Below, in pieces: positions 1 through 6,636 of a stretch of 8,183 nucleotides of DNA; the first letter of the stretch is position 1, and each line of letters begins with the position of its first letter. A program made the translations under genes and the position numbers. The stretch spans positions 1 through 8,183 of the forward strand of contig JALTMS010000052.1 in NCBI GenBank assembly GCA_027001345.1, given 5' to 3'. The notes under the pieces were generated by a model, which was not told the origin of the DNA, ran no database searches, and was given only the letters and a program-made list of their open reading frames with translations. The DNA is from Acidobacteriota bacterium (GTDB taxonomy: Bacteria; Acidobacteriota; Polarisedimenticolia; J045).

Positions 1-326
1 AGGCACTGGCCGCCACTGAGCGTCTGGCCGAAGAGAAGAAGGCCATCGCCCAGGCGGAGGCCGAGCAGATCATTGCCGAGGCTCGTCGCCACGCCGAACA
101 GATCATCTCTCGTACCCGCTCGGAGTTGACGCGCATCGAGCAGCAGATTTTGCGGCTCAAGGTGGAGCGCGAGACCTTCGAGAACCGCCTGACCGGCCTG
201 CTCGACGAGCATCGCCGGCTACTCGAGCTACGGCGCCAGGAGGTGGGCGTGGCCGAGCGTCTCCAGCCTCGTAGCACCATGCCACCTCCGGTGGCTTCTC
301 CCCCCGGGGGCGAGTCGACCCCGTGA
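1..326 (+). CDS. DivIVA-like coiled-coil protein, C-terminal part (5' end outside window)
   Basis: The frame is open from the window edge (first full codon at 3) to the TGA at 324-326, giving the last 107 residues. The sequence is a charged, Ala/Glu/Arg-rich heptad coil containing AEQIIAEARRHAEQIISRTR, followed by the pattern LRLKVERETFENRLTGLL. Both are typical of the second coiled coil of DivIVA/GpsB-type proteins, which bind curved membrane and organise cell poles or division sites. The last ~25 residues are a Pro/Ser/Gly-rich disordered tail. The conserved N-terminal membrane-binding domain would lie upstream and cannot be checked. An internal TTG at 126 is not a believable start because the coil continues unbroken upstream of it. 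The stop overlaps the hutI start as GTGA (323-326), so the two are probably translated together. Another long coiled-coil protein is possible, but the motif match makes DivIVA-like the best call. Confidence 0.8.
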   Translation, partial: ALAATERLAEEKKAIAQAEAEQIIAEARRHAEQIISRTRSELTRIEQQILRLKVERETFENRLTGLLDEHRRLLELRRQEVGVAERLQPRSTMPPPVASPPGGESTP

Positions 327-1606
327 CCTCCCCCGTGGACGCCGATTTTCTGCTCGTCGGCGCGTCGGAAGTGGTGACCTGCGCCGGGCCATTGCCCGCG
401 GCGGGAGCCGACCAGTCGCGGGCCGGAGTGATCGAAGGCGGCGCTCTGGCGGCGCGGGAGGGGCGGATCGTCTGGGTCGGCCCGGAGGCCGAGACCGATC
501 GCATTCGGCTGATCGAGGGCGGTCGTCGGCTGGACGTGGGCGGCCGTGCCGTGTTGCCGGGGCTGGTGGATACTCACACCCACCTGATCTGGGCCGGTCA
601 GCGCGCCGACGAGTTCGAGCGGCGCCTGGCGGGGGCGAGCTATGGAGAGATCCTCGCCGCGGGGGGCGGCATCCTCCGCACGGTCGAGGCGACACGCGCG
701 GCGAGCCTCGAGGAGCTGACGGCGATCGCTCTGAGACAGATGGACCGTCTGGCCCGCTTCGGCGTGACGGCGATGGAGATCAAGAGCGGCTACGGCCTGG
801 AGACCGACACCGAGTTACGGATGCTCGAGGCGGCCCGGCAGGCCGCCCGGCAGCGGCCCTACGCAGTGACCACGACCTTTCTCGGAGCCCACACCCTGCC
901 CCGGGAAGCCCGAGGTTCGGCCGCCGCCGAGGAGGCCTACCTGAAGCTGGTGATCGACGAGATGATTCCAGCCGTCGCGAGTCGCGATCTGGCACGTTTC
1001 GTCGACGTCTTCATCGATGAGCATGCCTTCAGCGTCGAGCAGGCTCGGCGGGTGCTCGACGCCGCCCGGAACCACGGTCTGGGCATCAAGGTTCACGCCG
1101 GACAGCTTGCCGTCGACGGGGGAGCGGCCCTGGCGGCCGAGATGGGGGCGATCTCCGCCGATCACCTCGAGCACCTGGCCCCCGAGGCCATCGAGGCTCT
1201 GGCGCGGGCCGGCACCGTGGGCGTCTTGCTGCCCGGGGCGACGCTCTTCCTGCGTTCTCACGACTACGCCGACGGGCGGAGGATGATCGATCGGGGGATG
1301 GCCGTCGCGGTGGCCACTGATCTGAACCCCGGAAGCTGTCCTTCGGAATCTCTGCCGCTGATGATGCAGCTCGCCTGCCTCTACTGCGGCCTGAGCGTCG
1401 ATGAGGCGATCGTGGCCGCCACGGCCAACGCCGCCGCGGCTTCCGGGCTCGACCCGATCACTGGAAGTCTCGAGTCGGGCAAGCGCTGCGATCTGCTGGT
1501 ACTCGACAGCCCGAGTCGTCGGGATCTGCTCTACCGGCTCGGTGCGCCCCCCATCTGGCGAGTGCTGGCGGCCGGACGGCAGGTACCCGGGCCGGCTACA
1601 TCCTGA
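323..1606 (+). CDS. hutI: Imidazolonepropionase (EC 3.5.2.7)
   Basis: This cytoplasmic, metal-dependent amidohydrolase opens the ring of 4-imidazolone-5-propanoate to N-formimino-L-glutamate, the third step of histidine degradation. The 427 residues are about full length for the family. Visible landmarks are the HxH metal pair DTHTH (H85, H87), the family segment IWAGQRADEF (89-98), IKSGYGL (153-159), FLGAHTLP (186-193), the metal histidine in KVHAGQ (H258), ADHLEH (279-284) and the metal aspartate in ATDLNPGS (D333). All catalytic regions look intact. The start is GTG at 323, overlapping the DivIVA-like stop; an in-frame GTG at 335 is the alternative. The nearby G run (306-310) is too distant for a good SD, so reinitiation from the upstream gene is likely. 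No other hut genes (hutH, hutU, hutG) are in the window, so the pathway partners must lie elsewhere or upstream. Confidence 0.95.
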   Translation: MTSPVDADFLLVGASEVVTCAGPLPAAGADQSRAGVIEGGALAAREGRIVWVGPEAETDRIRLIEGGRRLDVGGRAVLPGLVDTHTHLIWAGQRADEFERRLAGASYGEILAAGGGILRTVEATRAASLEELTAIALRQMDRLARFGVTAMEIKSGYGLETDTELRMLEAARQAARQRPYAVTTTFLGAHTLPREARGSAAAEEAYLKLVIDEMIPAVASRDLARFVDVFIDEHAFSVEQARRVLDAARNHGLGIKVHAGQLAVDGGAALAAEMGAISADHLEHLAPEAIEALARAGTVGVLLPGATLFLRSHDYADGRRMIDRGMAVAVATDLNPGSCPSESLPLMMQLACLYCGLSVDEAIVAATANAAAASGLDPITGSLESGKRCDLLVLDSPSRRDLLYRLGAPPIWRVLAAGRQVPGPATS

Positions 1607-1961
1607 TCGACTCGTAGGTCTCGTCGAAATCCCAGATCCACTGGTAGACCCCCAGGTCCACCTCCACCTGGTGCTGAACTTCGACCTTGACCGACGCGCG
1701 TGTGCGCTTGATTTTCACCTTCTTCTTATCCAGCGGCAGTCCCAGCTCCTCCGCCTTGTCCAGGATCCGCTTGCGCAGGGCGCTCTCGTCCCAGCGTCCT
1801 CCCCGGGTCGCTGCGAAACGAGCCTGGCTCTCGCAGTAATCGTGGAACTCGTAGACGGCGACTTTAGCCGGAATGATACGAACAGCGGCGAAGATTCCCG
1901 TTGCCATCAGGGCAATCCAGACAATGACGCCGAGTCGGCCGTTGCCACGTTGGTCGTACAC
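1596..1961 (-). CDS. Small single-helix membrane protein of unknown function
   Basis: This is a 121-residue protein I cannot assign to a family with confidence. It has a short basic N-terminus (MYDQRGNGRLG), one hydrophobic helix at about 11-28 (VIVWIALMATGIFAA), then a soluble domain. The soluble part has an aromatic patch (VYEFHDYCESQARFA, 36-50), an amphipathic helix with many Lys/Arg/Glu (61-74), a Lys-rich turn, alternating beta-type residues (VKVEVQHQVEVDL, 91-103) and an aromatic end (YQWIWDF). The plan resembles DUF4845-like small anchored proteins, but that is a weak impression. The frame opens earlier, at TTG 1985, but GTG 1961 has GGGAGG five bases upstream, so I chose it. Its 3' end overlaps the 3' end of hutI by 11 bp on the opposite strand. 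It lies 112 bp downstream of the MscS gene on the same strand and could be read through from that operon. Confidence 0.7.
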   Translation of the reverse strand: MYDQRGNGRLGVIVWIALMATGIFAAVRIIPAKVAVYEFHDYCESQARFAATRGGRWDESALRKRILDKAEELGLPLDKKKVKIKRTRASVKVEVQHQVEVDLGVYQWIWDFDETYESIRM

Positions 1962-1966
1962 GTCGT

Positions 1967-1972
1967 CCTCCC
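1967..1972 (-). promoter_or_regulatory. Ribosome binding site choosing the GTG 1961 start
   Basis: On the minus strand GGGAGG lies five bases before GTG 1961. The longer frame from TTG 1985 has no comparable site, so this SD decides the start of the 121-residue protein. Confidence 0.65.
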
Positions 1973-2073
1973 GTGCGTGGAGCAATCCCGCAAAATCAAT
2001 CTAGGTGCCGGCCAGCCGAGGGGCCACTTGCAGCGGCCGCAAGCCGGAGGACGCCACGCAGGGAATCTCTGTT

Positions 2074-2919
2074 TCATCGCTCAGGTCGTGGACTCGCCTT
2101 CTGGTGCACCACCGAATCGAGCAGGGTCTCGTTGGGAATCACCACGGTATCGCCATCATGCTCGAGGATGGTCTGAACCGGAGTGATCGCCGTCAAGGTT
2201 CCCCGTTCGCCCTGTATCTCGACCTCTTCGCCGATCGTCAGGGTCTTCCGCGCATAGAACCCCGCTATGATGCCGCGAGTGACGGCACGGGTGCCGAGGC
2301 CGAACGACAGACCGAAGGCCAGCGCCATTCCCGCCAGAGAGCAGATCGTCACGATGCGCAAGATGTCCGTGTCGATCTTGAGTTGCCCGATAGCCATCAA
2401 GCCGGAGAGCAGGAGAATCAGGACCGAGACTGCGGAACCGAGGGACGAGGCGAAGTCCAGTCCGGACTCTTCGGCCGCTCTGGTGGTGATCCCTCCGACG
2501 AAGTTGCCGGCGAGGCTGCCGACGACGAGGAGCAGTACGGCCGCGACGAGATTCGGCAGATAAGCGAAGACGGATCTGATAGCGTCGGATACCGGATCGA
2601 TCCCCAACACCTCCGCCGCAATCTGCGCAAAGAGAACGACCAGGAGGTAGTAGACGAAGCGCGGTACGATCACGTGCAAGGGCTTTTTCGCGCCCAGCCG
2701 GGAGGCGAGTGTGGAAAGTCCAGCGGTTTCCATCAGCGACTCGAGTCGCATACGCCGGAGAACACTGCGCAGAACCCGCTCGATGATCTTGGCCACAATC
2801 AGTGCCAGCAGGAAGAGTACGATTCCGCTGAGAACACGTGGGGCGATCGCGATCACCGACGAGAGCAAGTTCATCAGCGATTCAATGATCTGGTCTTTGA
2901 TCTCTACAGCCTGATTCAT
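2074..2919 (-). CDS. MscS-family mechanosensitive ion channel
   Basis: This 281-residue inner-membrane protein is a likely tension-gated channel that releases solutes on hypo-osmotic shock. Hydrophobic segments lie at about 22-45, 84-107, 118-142, 160-180 and 187-212, that is five helices instead of the three of E. coli MscS. The last is Gly/Ala-rich (LAGMALAFGLSFGLG), as expected for the pore helix. It leads into the MscS beta domain: RGIIAGFYARKTLTIGEEV (215-233), a Gly-containing turn, then HDGDTVVIPNETLL (254-267) with the family PN motif. The protein ends about 18 residues after PN, so the C-terminal alpha/beta cage domain of classic MscS is missing. The N-terminal helices recall the conserved TM-helix proteins often fused to small MscS channels. 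The ATG 2919 start overlaps the stop of the 81-residue gene (ATGA) and has GGGAGGAGG six bases upstream. It is the last gene of the sigma-factor cassette. Confidence 0.9.
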   Translation of the reverse strand: MNQAVEIKDQIIESLMNLLSSVIAIAPRVLSGIVLFLLALIVAKIIERVLRSVLRRMRLESLMETAGLSTLASRLGAKKPLHVIVPRFVYYLLVVLFAQIAAEVLGIDPVSDAIRSVFAYLPNLVAAVLLLVVGSLAGNFVGGITTRAAEESGLDFASSLGSAVSVLILLLSGLMAIGQLKIDTDILRIVTICSLAGMALAFGLSFGLGTRAVTRGIIAGFYARKTLTIGEEVEIQGERGTLTAITPVQTILEHDGDTVVIPNETLLDSVVHQKASPRPER

Positions 2920-3161
2920 CGAGTGCCTCCTCCCTTCGTGGACCCCGCAAACAGACCGTAGAGCAGCTCGAGAAGTTGGACGACCAGTACGATCGGTGCA
3001 ATCAGAAAGGCGTTCGCCACGTCTCCGGCCAGGAGCCGCCGGTTGATCTTGGCCCTCAAACGGGAGAGGAATCCGGGAGGCGGGCTGGAGTCCAGCGCAC
3101 GAATCTCTGCGATCGGTTGGTCGGAGAATCTCTCGTCGGTCGGAATGCGTTCGTCGTTCAC
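2916..3161 (-). CDS. 81-residue single-helix membrane protein between sigma factor and MscS
   Basis: I do not recognise a named family. The N-terminal ~47 residues are soluble and charged, with a Pro turn and a basic amphipathic stretch (PPPGFLSRLRAKINRRLL, 27-44). One hydrophobic helix follows at about 48-72 (NAFLIAPIVLVVQLLELLYGLF), and the tail is short and polar (STKGGGTR). A cytoplasmic N-domain plus one helix, encoded right after an ECF sigma gene, is the layout of a membrane anti-sigma factor. The soluble part is much shorter than usual, however, and no zinc-binding HxxxCxxC motif is present. It could equally be an accessory subunit of the MscS channel encoded next. GTG 3161 overlaps the sigma stop (GTGA) with AGGGGG six bases upstream, and the stop overlaps the MscS start (ATGA). 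Both junctions imply translational coupling. The gene is clearly real from this packing; its role is inference only. Confidence 0.75.
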   Translation of the reverse strand: MNDERIPTDERFSDQPIAEIRALDSSPPPGFLSRLRAKINRRLLAGDVANAFLIAPIVLVVQLLELLYGLFAGSTKGGGTR

Positions 3162-3769
3162 CGCGTGCCCCCTGTTTCCGGTGCTTCGGTCAACGTCTCG
3201 TAGCGGGCACGGAATTCTTCCCTCGCGCGTTTGATGCGCATCTTGACGGCGGACAACCCGATACCGAGCAGATCCGCGATCTCCTGATAGCTCAGGCCGT
3301 CGAGATCCCGCATCAGTAGCGGCGCGCGCAATGTATCGGTCATCGAGTCCAGAACGAGATCGATGGTGCGTCTTTGATTCTCGCTGTGAATCGCGCGTGG
3401 GGCTTCGGGAGCGACCTGAAGCTCTTGCGCACTTTGCAGTCCCGGTTCATCGACTGAAACGAAGGTCTTGCCCTCCTTCTTTCGCAAATGGTTCAGGCAG
3501 TGATTGACCTTGATACGCTGGAGCCAGGTCTTGAACTGCGCTCTGCCCTCAAAGCGTTGAAGCCCGAAGAAGGCCTTGATGAAGACTTCCTGAGCGAGAT
3601 CCTCCGCGTCGCTCTCGGATCCGCCGAGGTAACGGCAATTGGTGTGCACAGAGCGTTGGTAACGCTCGACGAGTTGCTCGAAAGCGCGCATGTCGCCCGG
3701 GGGCGCGCTCTTGGCGGTTTCGACGAGCTGGTCGTCGGATAGCTCCTCTGGTCTTTCCTTTCTGCTCAT
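3158..3769 (-). CDS. ECF-type RNA polymerase sigma-70 family factor
   Basis: This 203-residue alternative sigma factor directs RNA polymerase to its own promoter set. Region 2 spans about 28-97: AFEQLVERYQ, then SDAEDLAQEVFIKAF (53-67, the conserved DA.D..QE.F core) and FKTWLQRIKVNHCLNHLRK (79-97). A linker of about 35 residues leads to region 4 (about 135-190), whose helix-turn-helix reads LSYQEIADLLGIGLSAVKMRIKRA. No region 1 or 3 is present, which defines the ECF group. The frame opens at GTG 3808, but ATG 3769 has the purine-rich GGGAAGAG just upstream and gives a normal ECF N-terminus, so I prefer it. It is the first gene of a three-gene cassette with a small membrane protein and a MscS channel, which suggests a response to envelope or osmotic stress. 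The particular ECF group cannot be told from sequence reading alone. Confidence 0.93.
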   Translation of the reverse strand: MSRKERPEELSDDQLVETAKSAPPGDMRAFEQLVERYQRSVHTNCRYLGGSESDAEDLAQEVFIKAFFGLQRFEGRAQFKTWLQRIKVNHCLNHLRKKEGKTFVSVDEPGLQSAQELQVAPEAPRAIHSENQRRTIDLVLDSMTDTLRAPLLMRDLDGLSYQEIADLLGIGLSAVKMRIKRAREEFRARYETLTEAPETGGTR

Positions 3770-3811
3770 GTACTCTTCCCTTGGATCGATCTTGCAGCAA
3801 ATGGTCACATC

Positions 3812-3842
3812 TCGACCCCGTGTGCCGGAGCTGCGGGGTCGA
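3812..3842. repeat. Perfect 9-bp inverted repeat, arms two helical turns apart
   Basis: The arms TCGACCCCG (3812-3820) and CGGGGTCGA (3834-3842) are exact inverse complements separated by 13 bases. Their centres are 22 bp apart, so a dimeric regulator could bind both on one DNA face. The repeat lies 43-73 bases upstream of the sigma-factor ATG, in the divergent control region. If transcribed it would instead fold as a hairpin in the sigma mRNA leader. Neither side carries a T run, so it is not a classic intrinsic terminator. Confidence 0.5.
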
Positions 3843-3913
3843 AAGTCTACTCCCGATCACGGGGAGTGGAGAGGACGGGCCGGGGCGGATTCCGGCCGAG
3901 CATGCCCGTAGAA

Positions 3914-3937
3914 CACGATCTGTTGGTGCTGGTGTTC
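3914..3937 (-). promoter_or_regulatory. Possible ECF-type (self-regulated) promoter of the sigma cassette
   Basis: On the minus strand CGAAC is followed, after a 16-base spacer counted from GAAC, by CGTG. This resembles the common ECF pattern of an AAC-containing -35 element and a CGT-containing -10 element. It faces the sigma gene and would leave a leader of roughly 135 bases that includes the inverted repeat at 3812-3842. The same bases form a 6-bp inverted repeat, GAACAC (3911-3916) with GTGTTC (3932-3937). The elements are short and could arise by chance in 228 bases of intergenic DNA. Confidence 0.3.
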
Positions 3938-3953
3938 GGCTGAAAGGCTCATG

Positions 3954-3959
3954 CATAAT
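3954..3959 (+). promoter_or_regulatory. Possible -10 element (CATAAT) for the ATPase gene
   Basis: CATAAT matches the TATAAT consensus at five of six bases and would start transcription about 30 bases before GTG 3997. No good -35 hexamer is seen at 16-18 bases upstream, so this is a weak call. Confidence 0.25.
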
Positions 3960-3983
3960 CCAGCGTAATCCAGGTTGGTCCAT

Positions 3984-3989
3984 GGGAGG
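3984..3989 (+). promoter_or_regulatory. Ribosome binding site choosing the GTG 3997 start
   Basis: GGGAGG lies seven bases before GTG 3997, whereas ATG 3982 and the longer open frame back to 3781 have no good SD. The SD overlaps the in-frame ATG 3982, which argues that translation begins after it. Confidence 0.6.
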
Positions 3990-3996
3990 CCGAGTC

Positions 3997-6438
3997 GTGG
4001 ACGCAGTGGAGAAAACAGGAGCATTCTATCTCGGGTGCCGCTACGAGCCTCGAAGGTCGGCCGTCACGGACGAGCCGATACTCTACGATGCGAAAGACCT
4101 GACGACCCATGCCGTGATTCTCGGTATGACGGGCAGCGGCAAGACCGGTCTCGGCATCGCCCTGCTCGAGGAGGCGGCCATTGACGGCATTCCATCGATT
4201 GTCATCGATCCGAAAGGTGACATGGGGAACTTGCTGCTGACCTTTCCGTCTCTGAATCCCGTGGAATTCCAGCCGTGGATCGATCCGGCTCACGCTCTCG
4301 GCCGCGGGCAGTCTGTCGAGGGAGAGGCGCGGCGCGTAGCCCGCATGTGGAGCGACGGCCTCCAGCGCTGGGGGCAGGATGGTCGCCGCATCGAGCGCCT
4401 GAAAAAGGCTGCCAACTTCCAGCTCTTCACGCCGGGGAGCCAGGCAGGTCGCCCGATTTCCGTGATCCGCAAGTTCTCCGCGCCCGGTGCCGAGTTGGCG
4501 CGGGATTCGGACGCCCTGCGCGAGCGCATCAGCGCCGCCGCTTCCGGTCTCCTGGCGCTGCTCGGGCTCGATGCGGATCCGATCAGTAGTCGCGAGCACG
4601 TGCTGGTTTCCTGCATCCTGTCCGAGGCCTGGCGGCGAGGGGCCGACCTCGACCTGCCGGGTCTGATTCGGGCGATCCAGTCTCCGCCGTTCGAGCGGAT
4701 CGGAATGATGGATCTGGAAACCGTGTTTCCCGGCGCCGAGCGAGTCGCCCTGGCGCTGCGCCTGAACAACCTGATTGCTTCTCCGGACTTCGCGGGCTGG
4801 ATGGAGGGTGAGCCTCTCGACATCGGCCGTCTGCTCTGGGACGAAGGGGGTCGACCGAACGTCAGCATCATGTCGATCGCGCATCTTGCAGAGCCGCAGC
4901 GGATGTTTTTCGTCACCACGCTGCTTGGTGAAATCGTGGCTTACATGCGCAGCCTGTCAGGCAGTTCCGGGCTCCGAGCACTGGTTTATATGGACGAAGT
5001 TTTCGGTTATCTGCCTCCCACCAGCAGCCCGCCTTCCAAGCGCCCGCTGCTGACCTTGCTCAAGCAGGCCCGCGCCTACGGCATCGGCCTGGTGGTCGCG
5101 ACCCAGAATCCGGTGGATCTCGACTACAAGGCTCTTTCGAACGCGGGCACGTGGTTTCTCGGTAGGCTCCAGACCGAACGTGACAAGGCTCGCGTGATCG
5201 AGGGGCTGGAAGGAGCCTCGACGGCTTCTCGGCAGACCTTCGATCGGGTCGCCCTCGATTCCACGCTTTCGGGGTTGGGCAAGCGCGTGTTCCTGATGAA
5301 CAACGTTCACGAGAGCGAGCCCGTGCTGTTTCATACGCGATGGGCGTTGTCCTACCTCGCCGGTCCTCTCACCCAGGCTCAGATCCAGCGACTGAAGGGC
5401 CCTGTGGATGCGGGGAACCTGAAAGCGGATCGCTCGCCCGGATGGTCGAAGCGCCAGGTCGGCCAGCGTCCTCCGATCGTCGATCCGGCGATCAGTCAGA
5501 GTTTCGTCAGGCCGACGATCTATCCCGAGACGGGATCGAAGCTGCTGTATCGTCCTGCTCTGGCTGCGGAAGTCGGGTTGCACTATGTGCAAGTCCGATC
5601 CGGAATCGATCACTGGAGCCGTTGCGTGTGCCTCGCCCCCCTGGCAAGCCGCATCCGGAGTGGGGTCTGGTCTCGCGCGGTCTTTTTCGACGATCTGGAC
5701 CTTTCACTGGAAGACGAACCGGAGCCGAACGCGGCCTTTGCCACGCTGGCCGGTGCGGCTCAGCGAGCCAAGAGCTACACCTCCTGGAAGCGATCACTCG
5801 AGTCCCTGGTTTACAAGGCTCGGCCTCTGATCATCCACAAGTGCGCGGCGCTGAAGATCGTCTCACGGGTCGATGAAACGGAGAGTGCTTTCATGGTTCG
5901 CCTACGCGAGGCGGCTCGGGAACGCCGGGATCTGGAGGTGGAAAAGCTCAGAAAGCGCTACGCGCCCAGGCTTGCGCGACTTCGCGATCGGATGCGCCGC
6001 CAGGAGCAGAGAATCGAGCGGGAGGAATCACAGGTTTCCCAGCAGAAGCTGCAGACGGCGATCTCCTTCGGGGCGACCATGCTCGGTGCTCTGTTCGGAC
6101 GGAAGATCGCCAGCGCCAGTTCTCTCGGGCGGGCTGCCACCGCAATGCGCGGTGTGGGCCGTATTTCGAGGGAGAGCCAGGACGTGGCTCGAGCCCAGGA
6201 GAGGCTCAAGCAGCTCGGCGAGCAACTCGTCGAACTCGAGGCCGAGTTCAAGGATGCCCTGGCCGCTCGCAAGGCTGATCTCTCGCCAGAATCGTTCGAA
6301 GTGCGGCAGGTGATCATCCGACCACGCAAGACGGAGATCGACATCGCGAGCCTGAAGCTGATCTGGCTGCCCTGGTGGCAGGACTCCACCGGGGTACTGA
6401 CTCCGGCCCATCCGGCAGCGGAATCGATCGACGGCTAG
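3997..6438 (+). CDS. HerA/DUF87-like P-loop ATPase with coiled-coil C-terminal region
   Basis: This 813-residue protein belongs to the FtsK/HerA side of the P-loop ATPases. Walker A is GMTGSGKT (43-50), followed by the family signature VIDPKGDMGN (69-78). Walker B is LVYMDEV (329-335), and the sensor-type strand is GLVVATQNPVDLDYK (364-378), followed by GRLQTERDKAR (389-399), a likely arginine-finger region. Relatives form hexameric rings that pump DNA or remodel protein-DNA complexes. Residues ~400-620 form an unassigned linker domain. A basic coiled coil (about 634-688) is interrupted by a Gly/Ala-rich, mildly hydrophobic stretch (687-718, FGATMLGALFG) and followed by a second coil (726-760) and a Trp-rich end (LIWLPWW). 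The frame is open back to 3781, but GTG 3997 has GGGAGG seven bases upstream and just precedes the conserved part; ATG 3982 is the alternative. No NurA nuclease gene is adjacent, so a HerA-NurA resection role is not supported. The substrate is unknown. Confidence 0.88.
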   Translation: MDAVEKTGAFYLGCRYEPRRSAVTDEPILYDAKDLTTHAVILGMTGSGKTGLGIALLEEAAIDGIPSIVIDPKGDMGNLLLTFPSLNPVEFQPWIDPAHALGRGQSVEGEARRVARMWSDGLQRWGQDGRRIERLKKAANFQLFTPGSQAGRPISVIRKFSAPGAELARDSDALRERISAAASGLLALLGLDADPISSREHVLVSCILSEAWRRGADLDLPGLIRAIQSPPFERIGMMDLETVFPGAERVALALRLNNLIASPDFAGWMEGEPLDIGRLLWDEGGRPNVSIMSIAHLAEPQRMFFVTTLLGEIVAYMRSLSGSSGLRALVYMDEVFGYLPPTSSPPSKRPLLTLLKQARAYGIGLVVATQNPVDLDYKALSNAGTWFLGRLQTERDKARVIEGLEGASTASRQTFDRVALDSTLSGLGKRVFLMNNVHESEPVLFHTRWALSYLAGPLTQAQIQRLKGPVDAGNLKADRSPGWSKRQVGQRPPIVDPAISQSFVRPTIYPETGSKLLYRPALAAEVGLHYVQVRSGIDHWSRCVCLAPLASRIRSGVWSRAVFFDDLDLSLEDEPEPNAAFATLAGAAQRAKSYTSWKRSLESLVYKARPLIIHKCAALKIVSRVDETESAFMVRLREAARERRDLEVEKLRKRYAPRLARLRDRMRRQEQRIEREESQVSQQKLQTAISFGATMLGALFGRKIASASSLGRAATAMRGVGRISRESQDVARAQERLKQLGEQLVELEAEFKDALAARKADLSPESFEVRQVIIRPRKTEIDIASLKLIWLPWWQDSTGVLTPAHPAAESIDG

Positions 6439-6553
6439 CTCCCACGAAACAGAGTCCTTCGACTGTTGGCATTCCGGCGATCCGGGCCAGCCTGCCGGCC
6501 GCCCCTCGTCGCTCCCACCGATTGGCCCTCGGCGGATCGCGGATGTGACCAAG

Positions 6554-6565
6554 TGCCCGCGGGCA
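6554..6565. repeat. Perfect 12-bp palindrome upstream of the DUF4332 gene
   Basis: TGCCCGCGGGCA is its own reverse complement and lies 71 bases before the DUF4332 start, within the 198-base gap after the ATPase gene. It could be an operator or just a GC-rich coincidence. No convincing -35/-10 pair was found in this gap; TAGATT at 6570-6575 is the closest -10-like hexamer. Confidence 0.25.
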
Positions 6566-6636
6566 GGTCTAGATTCTGCGAGTACCTCCATCGAACGCAG
6601 GTCCTGTATCTGCCAAGGAACAAGGGAGAATGAGGA

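Noticed and set aside
157..695. Long minus-strand open frames opposite the DivIVA-like gene and hutI
   Set aside because: Arg/Pro/Ser-rich translations typical of antisense frames in GC-rich genes; no SD and no recognisable domain.
2027..2043. CTTGC/GCAAG hairpin between the MscS and 121-residue genes as a terminator
   Set aside because: Only a 5-bp stem with a seven-base palindromic loop and no T run next to it; too weak to call.
2005..2961. 318-codon plus-strand frame opposite the MscS gene
   Set aside because: The translation is Gln/Arg/Asp-rich with no domain, and the minus-strand MscS frame on the same DNA has clear membrane helices and the PN motif.
3781..3996. N-terminal extension of the ATPase frame back to 3781
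   Set aside because: It would add 72 Cys/Arg-rich residues without family resemblance and cover the divergent control region, whereas GTG 3997 has a strong SD.
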